Assembly (NCBI GenBank): GCA_001914235.1
Contig: MQUF01000016.1
Location: forward strand, 62,001 to 126,000
Reading direction: 5' to 3'
Source of the DNA: Desulfobulbaceae bacterium DB1
Lineage (GTDB): Bacteria; Desulfobacterota; Desulfobulbia; Desulfobulbales; SURF-16
Length of the DNA stretch: 64,000 nucleotides
Both the position numbers and the translations under genes were made by a program. The notes below the pieces were generated by a model. That model made no database searches. It saw nothing but the letters and a program-made list of their open reading frames with translations, and was not told the origin of the DNA. Position 1 is the first letter of the stretch. Every line of letters begins with the position of its first letter. Shown one piece after another: positions 7,885 through 16,845 of the stretch.

Positions 7885-9310
7885 ATTCCGTTTCTTTTTT
7901 GTTTTTTTCCTCGCGTTGATCCCGGAAGAAATAGGTCATCAGATTGAAGGTGGCCCCGGCAATGGGCTTGATGTGGCTGACCCGGAAAATAAGGTCACGG
8001 CTGCGGACGCTTTCCACCTCGCGCACTTCATGGAATTTTTTGAGGAGTCGGCCGGCCGTGATCAGGCGGAGAAGGCCGGAAAGAACGAAGATAACCACCA
8101 GTGAATGGGGCAGGGTGACCGGGCCGATTTTTACTGCTTCCGGCAGGTGCCCGGCGGTAAAGCCGCCGGCCAGGGAGCCGAGCAGGACACAGACGCTGTT
8201 GATAACCCCGCGATATGCCACGCAACGGGCCCGTTTCGGGGGGGAACAGGCATCATAGATGAAATTGGCCGAGGCCAGATTGAAGCCGGCCCAGACAAAA
8301 CCCGCCAGGATCTGAATGGCGCAGAGGTAAATGAGATTGCTGGAAAAAAGCCAGCAGATGGGCGCAATGCCTATCCCCCAGCTGCAGATGTTGAGGATCT
8401 TCTTGTTGCCGAAACGGTCGCTGATATCGCCCCAGTAACGAAAGGTGAGGAACTGGCACATGGTGGCCACGGCGGAAACCGAGGTGAACTGCAGGTAGCT
8501 CAGTTTGAGATCCCGCAGCATGTACAGGGCGAAATAAGGCGAGGCGAAAGAAACGCAGAAGTTCATAACGGCAAAAAAGAAGACGAATTTGGCGAAATTG
8601 GATTTCGGCGCGCGTTGCAGAAACTGCCAGAAGGAAAAGGCGTGTTCCGGTTCCATGCGGTGGGGCGGATCGTTGTAATGGCGTATCCAGCGGGCTGAAT
8701 TGATCCGGGCCGCCATGGCCGTCAGGAAAATAAGCAGGAAACCGACGGCGGCCCAGCCGGAATTTTTGAAAAGATGGAGAATGCCTCCCGCGGCCAGCAG
8801 ACTGAGAAAGCTGCTCAGGCCGGTGAGACGATTGCGCTGGCCGAAAAAACGACCGCGGATGGAAATGGGCACCAGATCCCCCACCAGGCTGCTCCACACG
8901 GGATAGATGAAACCTGATGCCACGTGGTTCATGGTTGTCAGGCAGATGAGCATGGTCACCAGCACGGGCGCGGGCAGGGGCAGAAAGGGCAGAAGGGCCA
9001 TGGGCAGCCAGAGCGCGGCCTGGATTGAAACCCAAAGGAAAATGGCCTTTCTCCGGCTGTGGAAACGGTCCATGGTCAGGGCGCTGATCCACTGGGCGGC
9101 GGCTTCGAAAACCAGGGGGAGGGTGGCCAGCAGGCCGATCTGCAGGGTTGATGCCTGCAGGAAGATGCCGAAGGGACCGATGTAGGTTTCACCCGCGCCG
9201 AGCATAACGGCATGGGAAACGCCGTCACGCATCGGGGCTTTGGGCATGTCCCGATCCGTTGTGACGGTTTTTTGTTCAGCGGGGGAGGGGGCTGCTGCGG
9301 TGCTGTTCAT
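7868..9310 (-). CDS. Major facilitator superfamily transporter
   Basis: A 480-residue inner-membrane protein with about twelve hydrophobic segments, typical of MFS carriers. The usual inter-helix loop motif is recognisable in its second-half form, WGDISDRFGNKK, and a degenerate first-half form, RGRFFGQRN. The ATG before MNSTAAAPS was chosen because the longer reading adds a polar stretch unlike other MFS N-termini. The ribosome binding site is weak. The substrate is not evident. The DUF2293 gene overlaps its 3' end. Confidence 0.85.
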   Translation of the reverse strand: MNSTAAAPSPAEQKTVTTDRDMPKAPMRDGVSHAVMLGAGETYIGPFGIFLQASTLQIGLLATLPLVFEAAAQWISALTMDRFHSRRKAIFLWVSIQAALWLPMALLPFLPLPAPVLVTMLICLTTMNHVASGFIYPVWSSLVGDLVPISIRGRFFGQRNRLTGLSSFLSLLAAGGILHLFKNSGWAAVGFLLIFLTAMAARINSARWIRHYNDPPHRMEPEHAFSFWQFLQRAPKSNFAKFVFFFAVMNFCVSFASPYFALYMLRDLKLSYLQFTSVSAVATMCQFLTFRYWGDISDRFGNKKILNICSWGIGIAPICWLFSSNLIYLCAIQILAGFVWAGFNLASANFIYDACSPPKRARCVAYRGVINSVCVLLGSLAGGFTAGHLPEAVKIGPVTLPHSLVVIFVLSGLLRLITAGRLLKKFHEVREVESVRSRDLIFRVSHIKPIAGATFNLMTYFFRDQREEKNKKETEYETEK

Positions 9311-9796
9311 TGGGGACCCTTGCTCGTGGCGGCATGAATAATCTGCCCATTGTGTGCCCGGAAAGCCTTTTTGATTCGCAAAATCATCCTTGTATTCGCG
9401 AGGTGGGCGCAATGTTTCCCGAGCAAATCGGGACATTTATTCTGGGCATCGGAACACCTGCTTTATCAATGCAAGTCAGGCGGATATTGAAATCATGAAA
9501 TTTAAGCTGTATCATTAAATTCTCCGGACGTGAGCATATACTTGCCATTGTCTCGATAACATAGCACAACCTCTTGTTTTTTCGTAGTGAGAATAAATTT
9601 TCACAGGGAGTTTTGTATGGAGTTTTTTGGGGGAAATCGCTTTCCGGTTCAGCATGCCGGAATCTTGGACGAGCCGCATGTCGCATCCCGCATCGCCGGA
9701 TCGGCATGGAAAGCTCCGGCCGCCCCTTGAGCCAAAGGGGAGGCTCCAGTGGCATGAGGCAAAAAAGAATATTTTCAATCAGGAGGTGACCTTGTC
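9311..9796. other. Divergent intergenic region between the MFS and MOSC genes
   Basis: This 486-nt gap holds the promoters of the leftward MFS gene and the rightward MOSC gene. Nothing is recognisable in 9311-9600. From about 9610 to the MOSC ribosome binding site the DNA is GC-rich and strongly self-complementary, and is described as a candidate structured leader. Confidence 0.55.
9640..9760 (+). promoter_or_regulatory. Structured 5' leader of the MOSC gene, candidate Moco-type riboswitch
   Basis: Several hairpins stack within about 120 nt. They are TCCGG/CCGGA near 9645-9663, GCCG-GAT-CGGC near 9694-9704, and a strong stem of CCCCTT (9723-9728) with AAGGGG (9735-9740). The last is extended by GCC/GGC pairs on the outside. 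CTCCGG before and GGCTCC after the last stem give a near-symmetric core. The gene it precedes encodes a molybdenum-cofactor-type (MOSC) protein, the usual context of the Moco RNA motif. I cannot align it to the family consensus by eye, so the assignment is tentative. Confidence 0.35.
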
Positions 9797-10234
9797 ATGG
9801 GATATGTGGAAGCGGTTTGTACCAGTGAAAAAAAAGGTGTTGTCAAGCGCCGGCGGGCAGAAGTAACACTGCAGGCCGATTGGGGGATTGAAAACGATGC
9901 CCATGCCGGCAAATGGCACCGCCAGGTGTCCCTGCTGGCCGGCGAGAGCATCGATGCGGTGAAGAAGCGGCTGCCGACCCTGAAAAACGGCGCCTTTGCG
10001 GAAAATATCATCACTCGCGGCATCAACCTCGCCGCCTTGAAAATCGGTGATCGCCTGCAGATCGGCGACAGTGTGATTGTTGAAATCACCCAGATCGGCA
10101 AAGAGTGTCATAACAGCGGCTGCGCCATCAAAAAGCTCACCGGTGATTGCATCATGCCCCGTGAAGGACTTTTCAGCAGGGTGATCACGGGCGGGACAAT
10201 CAAAGCGTCAGACCCCATCGTGCCCTTGGAATAG
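9797..10234 (+). CDS. MOSC domain-containing protein
   Basis: A 145-residue stand-alone MOSC domain. Landmarks are [38 protein letters not shown] and [11 protein letters not shown], where the last holds the conserved cysteine region of the family. MOSC domains bind sulfur in molybdenum-cofactor sulfurases and related proteins. In anaerobes, short versions often travel with moa or mob genes. A perfect AGGAGG lies 10 nt upstream of the ATG. The Acr3 gene follows after 37 nt in the same direction, so a bicistronic unit is possible although no functional link is obvious. Confidence 0.93.
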   Translation: MGYVEAVCTSEKKGVVKRRRAEVTLQADWGIENDAHAGKWHRQVSLLAGESIDAVKKRLPTLKNGAFAENIITRGINLAALKIGDRLQIGDSVIVEITQIGKECHNSGCAIKKLTGDCIMPREGLFSRVITGGTIKASDPIVPLE

Positions 10235-10271
10235 GGCCTGCCCTGTCCTCCTTGTTTTCAGAGGGAACCTT

Positions 10272-11360
10272 ATGCTCGAACACAAGAAACAATTGTCCTT
10301 TCTCGACCGCTTTCTCACCCTGTGGATCTTCCTCGCCATGTTCATCGGCGTTATGGGCGGCTATTTCTTTCCGGGGACAAAGGATGTCATCAATTCCTTT
10401 CAGGTCGGCACCACCAACATTCCCATTGCCGTCGGCCTCATCCTGATGATGTATCCGCCGCTCGCCAAGGTGCGTTACGAGAAATTGCATGAAGTCTTCC
10501 GCAACGTCAAGGTGCTCGCCCTTTCCCTGGTGCAGAACTGGATCATCGGCCCGGTGCTGATGTTCGGGCTGGCCGTGGCCTTTCTTTCCGGACACAACGA
10601 ATACATGGTGGGGCTGATTCTCATCGGTCTGGCCCGCTGCATCGCCATGGTCATTGTCTGGAACGACCTGGCCGAGGGCGACACCGAGTATTGTGCCGGC
10701 CTGGTGGCCTTCAATTCGATTTTTCAGGTGCTGTTTTTTTCGGTGTACGCCTGGTTCTTTATTACCGTTGTGCCGGGCCGGCTGGGGATGGAGGGCGCGG
10801 TGGTCGACATCTCCATGGGGCAGATCGCTGAATCGGTGTTTATCTATCTCGGTATTCCCTTCATCGCCGGCATGCTCACCCGCTTCATCGGCCTGAGGAT
10901 CAAGGGCGAGGCGTGGTACCAGGAAAAACTCATTCCCCGACTCAGCCCGCTGACCCTTCTCTTCCTGCTTTTCACCATCATGGTCATGTTTTCCCTGAAA
11001 GGCGAGTATATCGTCCAGCTGCCCCTTGACGTGGTGCGCATTGCCATTCCGCTTTCGATCTATTTTCTCGTCATGTTCCTGGTTTCATTTTTCATGTCAA
11101 AAAAGGTCGGCGCCACCTATGAACAGGCCACCACTCTTTCCTTCACCGCCGCCTCCAACAACTTTGAACTGGCCATTGCCGTGGCCATCGCCGTGTTCGG
11201 CATTGATTCCGGCCAGGCCTTTGCCGCGGTGATCGGTCCCCTGGTCGAGGTGCCGGTGCTGATTGCCCTGGTCAATGTCGCCTTTTGGCTCAAGAAAAAA
11301 TATTTTCCGTTTGCCAAGGAGACGCCAAGAGGCGTCTGTCATGTCGCTTGCGAACCATGA
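10272..11360 (+). CDS. acr3: Acr3-family arsenite efflux permease
   Basis: A 362-residue protein with ten or so transmembrane segments, in the bile/arsenite/riboflavin transporter superfamily. The motif [19 protein letters not shown] contains the cysteine required for arsenite transport in Acr3 proteins. The segment [21 protein letters not shown] is the second family signature. It would export As(III), and possibly Sb(III), from the cytoplasm. No arsR regulator or arsenate reductase is adjacent. The start follows a GAGGG ribosome binding site. Confidence 0.95.
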   Translation: MLEHKKQLSFLDRFLTLWIFLAMFIGVMGGYFFPGTKDVINSFQVGTTNIPIAVGLILMMYPPLAKVRYEKLHEVFRNVKVLALSLVQNWIIGPVLMFGLAVAFLSGHNEYMVGLILIGLARCIAMVIVWNDLAEGDTEYCAGLVAFNSIFQVLFFSVYAWFFITVVPGRLGMEGAVVDISMGQIAESVFIYLGIPFIAGMLTRFIGLRIKGEAWYQEKLIPRLSPLTLLFLLFTIMVMFSLKGEYIVQLPLDVVRIAIPLSIYFLVMFLVSFFMSKKVGATYEQATTLSFTAASNNFELAIAVAIAVFGIDSGQAFAAVIGPLVEVPVLIALVNVAFWLKKKYFPFAKETPRGVCHVACEP

Positions 11361-11468
11361 GCAGCTGAAAAAAGAAAACATTTTCTTTCGCAATCGCTGA
11401 GGGAGGCTAAAATGGCTGCGTCGGATCTTCGGTCGAAAAAGAGAAAGCGAAAAACGTCTCTCCCCCTG

Positions 11469-11831
11469 TCACCAGAGGACAATGACCTTTTTGCCGTCCT
11501 GCATCGCGGCCCGCACCTTTTCCATATGGCGCAGGGCGGCAATCTCTCTTTCTATATCGCTGAGGCGCACGGCAAGGGTTTCGGCAAGGCCGGCAGGGGA
11601 GATGCCGCCGCTTTGCCTGATCTGCCGGAGAATTTGCGCCTGGAGTCCCGAGTGTTCAGTGGTCTCGCCGATATCCCTGGACATGGTGGCGCTGCGCACG
11701 GCCCAGGGGTCGCATGTTTTGGCGGGTGACAAGGCATCCATGTAACAGTCTTCGCAGAGAAGCTGCCCGTGCCAGTTTCTTTCTTCTCCGTCGGGGATTT
11801 CCTCCCGGCAGTTTTCTCGTGCGCACTTCAT
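11469..11831 (-). CDS. Zinc-ribbon protein with a C-terminal winged-helix-like region
   Basis: A 120-residue protein of unknown function. The N-terminal third has two Cys pairs, CARENCREE and CEDC, compatible with a zinc ribbon or LIM-like knuckle, with HGQLLCEDCYMDALSP in between. The C-terminal part (LQAQILRQIRQSGGISPAGL and LSDIEREIAALRHMEKV) reads like a short winged helix. AGGAGG precedes the ATG, which overlaps the methyltransferase stop as ATGA. The two genes are therefore translationally coupled and may act together. Confidence 0.72.
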   Translation of the reverse strand: MKCARENCREEIPDGEERNWHGQLLCEDCYMDALSPAKTCDPWAVRSATMSRDIGETTEHSGLQAQILRQIRQSGGISPAGLAETLAVRLSDIEREIAALRHMEKVRAAMQDGKKVIVLW

Positions 11832-12481
11832 GAGCCGTTTTCCTCCTTTATCTGTTTTCTGGCGGTCAAGAGAAAGACGGGATAGGAACGTTTTCTTCCC
11901 TGCCCGTCTTCCTTGGTGATGATGTGGGCGGCGGTAACAGCTGTTTCGGAAAAGCCGCACTCCGTTGCCAGCCGGGCGAGTTTCTGCGGGTCGAAGCCGA
12001 GATGTTCCACCCCGGCCATGTCGCCATGGAATGAGCCGTCTTCTTCGGCCAGGTCGGCGATGGCGATAGAGCCGCCCGGGTGCAGCAGGCTGTAGCAGGC
12101 ACTGAGAATGGCGGCGGTATCCTTGATGTGATGCAGGGTCATGCTGCTGTAGATGAGATGAAATTTTCCGCTGCCGAGACGGGAAAGATCACCGCTCGGA
12201 TCAAGCAGCAGAGGCGTCGTGTTCTCCACCCCCAGGTCGGATATCTTTTCCTTGAGCACGTCAAGCATGCCGGACGAGGTGTCGGCGGCAACGATGCTGT
12301 TGAGGTCATGGCACAGGGAAATGGTCACAAGCCCGGTGCCGCAGCCGATCTCCAGGGCATCCATGGTGCGCTTGAGCGGCACGGCCTGGCCGATGGCCCG
12401 GACGACCTGTCCGGCAAGCTGCAAACGCAGAGTTTTGTTGTCCCAGTTTGCCGCGGCCTTGTCAAAAAGTTCTTTGGTCAC
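11828..12481 (-). CDS. Class I SAM-dependent methyltransferase
   Basis: A 217-residue enzyme with the usual SAM-binding motifs: ALEIGCGTGLVTISL (motif I), VAADTSSGMLDV (motif II) and LIYSSMTLHHIKD (motif IV region). GTG was chosen as the start because AAAGGAG lies five bases upstream, while in-frame ATG codons further up have no such site. The substrate is unknown. The cysteine arrangement of arsenite methyltransferases is absent, so a link with the nearby acr3 gene is not supported. The downstream zinc-ribbon gene overlaps by four bases. Confidence 0.87.
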   Translation of the reverse strand: MTKELFDKAAANWDNKTLRLQLAGQVVRAIGQAVPLKRTMDALEIGCGTGLVTISLCHDLNSIVAADTSSGMLDVLKEKISDLGVENTTPLLLDPSGDLSRLGSGKFHLIYSSMTLHHIKDTAAILSACYSLLHPGGSIAIADLAEEDGSFHGDMAGVEHLGFDPQKLARLATECGFSETAVTAAHIITKEDGQGRKRSYPVFLLTARKQIKEENGS

Positions 12482-12560
12482 GTTGTCTCCTTTGCTGAAA
12501 TTTTTCATACCGTTACCTGCTGGGACAAACATAGCCATTCTTTTGCCGCGGCACAAGTCC

Positions 12561-12600
12561 ATAAAAAAACCACCCTGTTCCGGGGAACAGGGTGGTCACA
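12561..12600 (-). terminator. Rho-independent terminator of the secreted anchor protein gene
   Basis: A perfect 12-bp stem (12570-12581 with 12584-12595) has a 2-nt loop and is followed on the minus strand by a run of seven T. It lies 80 nt past the stop of the large secreted protein gene and just before the methyltransferase gene. Confidence 0.9.
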
Positions 12601-12675
12601 TGAAAAAAAGAAGCGATGAAATGAAAAAAGTGTCCAGGCGGATTGTTCCGCCCGGACCGGGGAAGATGAAAAAAA

Positions 12676-14115
12676 TTACCGACAGGCTTTGTTTTTGACG
12701 CAACCCGGATCGGCGCAGTCAGTCAGGCTGTCGCCGTCGTTGTCGAAACCATCCGAGCAGGTCTTTAACAGACCTTCCGGTCCGCAGACGGAGATGCCGG
12801 CGCAATCGGGATCAGCGCAATCAGCCAGGCTGTCGCCGTCGTTATCCATGCCGTCGGTGCAGAGGGTTTCCGGTTCGGCCGGAGGAGGAGTTGACCCGTC
12901 GTCGACAACCGGGGTGTAGCGGATGGTGAAATTGCCCGGGGTTGGCCAGTTGGTCGTGTCACCCACGGAGATCCAGAAGTTGAGACCCAGGTTGGCCAGA
13001 TCTTCTATGTAATCCATGTAGTAGGGTGAAGGGTTGCCGGAGGCGACTGCTTCGGTGATGCTGGTGTAAACGCCGTTCGGGTCAAGGTCGGCCAGATCGA
13101 TCAGATTCGGGGTGCCGTCGGAGGGATAGGGGATGCCGTTGGCGTCGAGTCCGGCTTCTGCCCTGTAAGTAGCCCAGACGCCGTTGCAGGTCAGCCCGGT
13201 GATGTCGTCGCCGCTGTGGGTGCCGGATTTGGTGATATCAGCGGCGTCGGCGCAGTTGGCCATCAGGACGTTGTCGGTGTTGATGTCGCCGTCGTTGTCC
13301 CAGAAAATGCCGATGGGTACGGCGGAGCTGTTCAACCACTGGCCGAAGATGCCGGAGTAGGTGGCGGTGATGCCGTCACTGGTGATGGTGTCTTCGGTGG
13401 CGATCATGCCGAAACCCATGCGCTCGGTCGGGTTGAAATAACCGGTTTCCTCATGGTACTGGTCAGCCGGCCCGGCCAGACCCTGGGCGAAATAGGCGGA
13501 AAAGATATCGGGCATGGTCTGGTAGGTGGTGACCGGCGCTGTCCAGACATTGCCGCTCAAGTCGGAGAAGCCCAGGCCGTCGGCGGAGGTGGAAGGAACA
13601 AACACACCGTTCACGGTAAAACCCAGTTCGATGGTGAAGCCGCCCCAGCGGGCGTCGGTGCCGTTGGTCAGTTTCTGCAGGCTTCTGTAAACATTCATCA
13701 TGCCGTCGCTGACATTGAAGGAGACGTCAACCGGGCCGTTGGCGGTGTTTTTTACCTTGAAGCGTTTGCTGGACTGGAGCGGGTCGCTGCACTGTTTGTC
13801 GGTCATGTCGTATGGGTTGTAGCCGGTGGTCATCAGGCAGTTGGTTCCATCAACATCGTCGCCGTTGACGACTTTCAGGCCGGGGGCCTGGACATCGGTT
13901 TCCTTCCAGGAGATGACGCCGTTGCTTGTCGTTTTGCTCGCATCGGTAAAGATGGTGCTGTAATAGGTGACATATTCAGTATAGGGGCCGGGGGCAGTAA
14001 CAACGTTGGTGGTATCCCAGCCGCTGATGACACCGGCATTGACGGTGGCGGCCGCGGCAAACGTGCCCATGACGGTGAAAAGAAGTGCGGCTGATTTTTT
14101 CAAAACCTTTTTCAT
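12676..14115 (-). CDS. Secreted choice-of-anchor F-type protein with C-terminal DNDGD repeats
   Basis: A 479-residue exported protein. The signal peptide ends near AAATVNAG (residue about 27). The mature part begins GVISGWDTTNV, which matches my recollection of the choice-of-anchor F domain, a family named for its varied C-terminal sorting signals. Here the C-terminus has no PEP-CTERM-like helix. It has two Cys-rich, calcium-loop-like repeats, CTDGMDNDGDSLADCADPDC and CSDGFDNDGDSLTDCADPGC, about 30 residues apart, and ends four residues after the last in CR. AGGAGG precedes the start and a strong terminator follows, so it is a single-gene unit. It is probably a surface or secreted structural protein. 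The function is unknown. Confidence 0.83.
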   Translation of the reverse strand: MKKVLKKSAALLFTVMGTFAAAATVNAGVISGWDTTNVVTAPGPYTEYVTYYSTIFTDASKTTSNGVISWKETDVQAPGLKVVNGDDVDGTNCLMTTGYNPYDMTDKQCSDPLQSSKRFKVKNTANGPVDVSFNVSDGMMNVYRSLQKLTNGTDARWGGFTIELGFTVNGVFVPSTSADGLGFSDLSGNVWTAPVTTYQTMPDIFSAYFAQGLAGPADQYHEETGYFNPTERMGFGMIATEDTITSDGITATYSGIFGQWLNSSAVPIGIFWDNDGDINTDNVLMANCADAADITKSGTHSGDDITGLTCNGVWATYRAEAGLDANGIPYPSDGTPNLIDLADLDPNGVYTSITEAVASGNPSPYYMDYIEDLANLGLNFWISVGDTTNWPTPGNFTIRYTPVVDDGSTPPPAEPETLCTDGMDNDGDSLADCADPDCAGISVCGPEGLLKTCSDGFDNDGDSLTDCADPGCVKNKACR

Positions 14116-14228
14116 TTTTTCCTCCTGATGGAATGAATGTCATTTCGTATGGTTCAATAATGATTGATCGGAAATTGCGCAATTTCTTTCAATTCACAAG
14201 CTGCAGGCCACTAAAGCAGGAAAAATGC

Positions 14229-14271
14229 CCTACTTTGTGGATGCGACAAAATGCCGCACCTACAAAGTAGG
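14229..14271. repeat. Imperfect inverted repeat
   Basis: The arms are 14229-14245 and 14254-14271. The outer 10 bp are perfect (CCTACTTTGT/ACAAAGTAGG) and the inner part matches in TGCG/CGCA. It lies upstream of the secreted anchor protein gene and could be an operator, an RNA hairpin or a small mobile-repeat remnant. Confidence 0.6.
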
Positions 14272-14456
14272 TATCATTTTGAAATGATTCGGAAAGTTAA
14301 TTTTGCCACCGCGTGGCACAGGGGAAGTGTCCATCTGTCTCCGACCAGAAACTGGTTAATCAATTGGGTAATGGTGCCCAGAATCTGATCTTTTCCCTGG
14401 ATGATGGCAACGGGGGGGGGAGGTAACTGCTTGGTGGTGCTATACATTGTGGTGGT

Positions 14457-14486
14457 CCACTGTTGGGTGTGATTGCCCAACAGTGG
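14457..14486. repeat. Perfect 11-bp inverted repeat with 8-nt loop
   Basis: CCACTGTTGGG (14457-14467) and CCCAACAGTGG (14476-14486) form a strong hairpin 50 nt beyond the stop of the leftward 144-residue gene. It has no downstream T-run, so it is more likely a processing or stabilising structure, or a weak terminator. Confidence 0.6.
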
Positions 14487-14536
14487 GGAGTTTCGATGAT
14501 GCGGCGCCGGTGGTGGGAAGAAACGGTGGTCGTGAC

Positions 14537-14971
14537 TTATTTGGACTCATTTTCGGCAGCTTTGCGCTGCTGGAGCAGATCATCGGCAATGTCCCGGCCC
14601 CGGACCTTGTCAAGGGCCAGTTCCAGCATGACGCCTTTGTCGATATAACCATTGGCCGGGTCTTTGTAGAGGTGGTCCATCGTGATGATCACATCGATCA
14701 GCATGTCTTTGCCGAGTCGTCTGTCCGCAAAGATCATGGACGCCATTTTGAAGGCCTTTTCCTTGTCCGCCTCGGTTGCGGTGGGCATGAACTGTTTGGT
14801 GGCGTTCATCACCCCCATGGTATAACCGGCCTGGTAGCCTTCCATATACTGGGTTTTTTCCGGGATGGGGGCCTTGGTCCACTGCTCGCCGAAGTTGAAT
14901 TTTTCCTCGGCGCCGGCAGTGGAGACGCTCAGCAGCAAAAGGACAAGGCACGACAGATACAATGTTTTCAT
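14537..14971 (-). CDS. Exported hypothetical protein
   Basis: A 144-residue protein with a clear signal peptide (MKTLYLSCLVLLLLSVSTAG, cut near AEE). The mature part is helical, for example YMEGYQAGYTMGVMNATKQF and ADKEKAFKMASMIFADRRLG, and carries no cysteine. I do not recognise a family. AAGGAG lies four bases before the chosen ATG; a longer start would place eight residues ahead of the signal. It is probably periplasmic and expressed alone. Confidence 0.78.
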   Translation of the reverse strand: MKTLYLSCLVLLLLSVSTAGAEEKFNFGEQWTKAPIPEKTQYMEGYQAGYTMGVMNATKQFMPTATEADKEKAFKMASMIFADRRLGKDMLIDVIITMDHLYKDPANGYIDKGVMLELALDKVRGRDIADDLLQQRKAAENESK

Positions 14972-15269
14972 AGGGCTCCTTGGGGGATGCAAGAGTGAAA
15001 AAGTATGAATCCTGATTTCTTTTCAATTTATAGCACATCTTATCCGGGGACGCCAATGAAGCTTGATTGGGCCGCAGACGCATTTTCCTTTCTTCCTCCT
15101 TGACGGGTACCATGGGATGCAGTAGAGAAAAATGAGGCGCGGTTCAGATTTTCCAGTTATTGCTGAAATCACGGTGATGTGCCGATCATCCCCTGATGAA
15201 GAACGGGTATGCGGGAAAAAAACGCGCGTAAGATAATAAGTGACGGATTCAATCAAACAGGAGTGCAGC

Positions 15270-15611
15270 ATGAGCAGTTTGCCGGAATGTCCTCAATGCG
15301 GTTCGCAATACACATATGAAGAAGGAACATTGTTTATCTGCCCGGAATGCGGGCATGAATGGGCAAAAGATGCAAAGGCGGACGACAGTGGTGACAAGCG
15401 AGTCGTGCGTGACGCCCACGGCAATGTCCTGCGGGACGGTGATACCGTGACCGTGATCAAGGGCCTGAAGGTAAAGGGCTCTTCCTCGGCGCTTAAAGTC
15501 GGCACCAAGGTGAAGAACATCCGTCTGATCGGCGGCGATCATGAAATTGACTGCAGGATTGATGGATTCGGCGCAATGCAGCTGAAGTCGGAATTCGTCA
15601 AGAAGGCATAG
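15270..15611 (+). CDS. yjdM: YjdM/PhnA-like zinc-ribbon protein
   Basis: A 113-residue protein of the YjdM (formerly PhnA) family. An N-terminal zinc ribbon, [13 protein letters not shown] then CPECGHEW, is followed by the typical [20 protein letters not shown] and [18 protein letters not shown]. The end, [17 protein letters not shown], also matches. The length agrees with the family. Its role is not firmly known; the old link to phosphonoacetate is historical. AGGAG precedes the start. The metallophosphoesterase gene follows after 76 nt. Confidence 0.93.
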   Translation: MSSLPECPQCGSQYTYEEGTLFICPECGHEWAKDAKADDSGDKRVVRDAHGNVLRDGDTVTVIKGLKVKGSSSALKVGTKVKNIRLIGGDHEIDCRIDGFGAMQLKSEFVKKA

Positions 15612-15687
15612 GGGGAAGGCGCCGATTTGAACGGCAACCTGGATTTTGCCGCCGGGGAAAATGTGCAACCTTGAAAGGGAGGCTGGA

Positions 15688-16767
15688 ATGGACAAAAAGA
15701 GAATCTATGTAAGCGACGTGCATATGGGGGCGGCAAAGCGCCCTGGTTGCGACTATGACTATAATTGGCTCGGTCGGGCGGCGGCCGAGAACTTCGCGCA
15801 CTTTCTCGATTATCTCAATACCCAGGATGATGTCGGGGAGATCGTCCTTCTCGGTGATACCCTGGATAATTGGGTCTGTCCGATCGACCTGGTGCCCCCG
15901 ACCTTTGATGAAATCCTTGCCCACAATCAAACGATCGTCTGCAGCCTGAATGCCCTTGCCGGGAAAAAGAAAGTTGTCTGTATGCCGGGCAACCACGATA
16001 TGCAGGTGTCGGAGGAGGTGCTTAAAAAGCATGTCCCGCAACTGATCTATGGCGGCAGCGCTTACAATAAAAGCAGCTACCGGACGGGCCGTTTGCTGGC
16101 GGAGCACGGCAGTTCGTACGCGATGTTTAACGCCCCGGATCCGATTAACGATCCCCGGAGCCGGTTGCCGCTCGGCTACTTTATTTCGCGCGTGGCCGCG
16201 ACCAAAGCCGCGCGAACAGGAAATGCGAAACGACACTTCTGGACTTTTATCGACGACATGCTTGAACTGCTCGGCCCGCAAAAACTTCCCCAGTCGGTTT
16301 TTGAAGCTGTTTTGGAAGAGGCAAACATCAGAGACGACGCAAAGATCATTCTCGGCACCGAGGACCAAACGCCCGAAGGGACACTGATCACCATAACCGT
16401 TCAAGCCGTAAAGGAAAGATATGCCGACCTCTACCGGCAATGGGAGTCGCATTACGGCAAGGGGCTGGCCTTTAAGGCGGTCATGGCGGAAATAGGATAT
16501 CTCGGCGACCTTGCTGATTATCTCAGCAAAAAAGGGGACACCAATATCATCATATTCGGCCATTCGCACGATAGTGAACTGGACAAGGATTCCTGGTTCG
16601 TCGATGACCGGATCTATGCCAACTGCGGGGCATGGTGCGATGAAAAGAAACCGTGTTCCTTCATCGAAACGCAAAAAGATGAAACAGGCCGGGAATATCA
16701 CGTCAGATTGATGAAATGGGAGAAAAACAGCGTGAAAATGATCAAGCAGGAGTGCGTCGAGATATAA
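15688..16767 (+). CDS. Calcineurin-like metallophosphoesterase
   Basis: A 359-residue cytosolic phosphoesterase. The dinuclear metal motifs are in order: SDVHMG near the start, GDTLDNW, PGNHD, and GHSHD towards the end. This resembles UDP-2,3-diacylglucosamine hydrolase-like enzymes, but the protein is about 100 residues longer than LpxH and has an extra middle region. The substrate is therefore open. The ATG follows GGGAGG. It is the second gene of a possible two-gene unit with yjdM. Confidence 0.88.
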   Translation: MDKKRIYVSDVHMGAAKRPGCDYDYNWLGRAAAENFAHFLDYLNTQDDVGEIVLLGDTLDNWVCPIDLVPPTFDEILAHNQTIVCSLNALAGKKKVVCMPGNHDMQVSEEVLKKHVPQLIYGGSAYNKSSYRTGRLLAEHGSSYAMFNAPDPINDPRSRLPLGYFISRVAATKAARTGNAKRHFWTFIDDMLELLGPQKLPQSVFEAVLEEANIRDDAKIILGTEDQTPEGTLITITVQAVKERYADLYRQWESHYGKGLAFKAVMAEIGYLGDLADYLSKKGDTNIIIFGHSHDSELDKDSWFVDDRIYANCGAWCDEKKPCSFIETQKDETGREYHVRLMKWEKNSVKMIKQECVEI

Positions 16768-16845
16768 CGACTTGCAGCGGCGGGCCTGCATGCCGCAATC
16801 CCGGCCTGCGAACGTTGTTTTTTTCTTTTGCTTTTTTTGCCGCAA

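Larger units (their letters stand above)
14116..14536. other. Intergenic region with two inverted repeats
   Basis: This 421-nt gap separates two leftward genes. It holds an imperfect inverted repeat at 14229-14271, where CCTACTTTGT pairs with ACAAAGTAGG and the arms extend with 15 of 17 matches. A second, perfect 11-bp hairpin lies at 14457-14486 (CCACTGTTGGG and its complement). The latter sits just past the end of the upstream secreted protein gene but has no T-run. No gene is apparent. Confidence 0.6.

Noticed and set aside
11828-12481. Arsenite methyltransferase partner of acr3
   Set aside because: The cysteines required by ArsM are missing, and the gene is on the opposite strand with its own partner.
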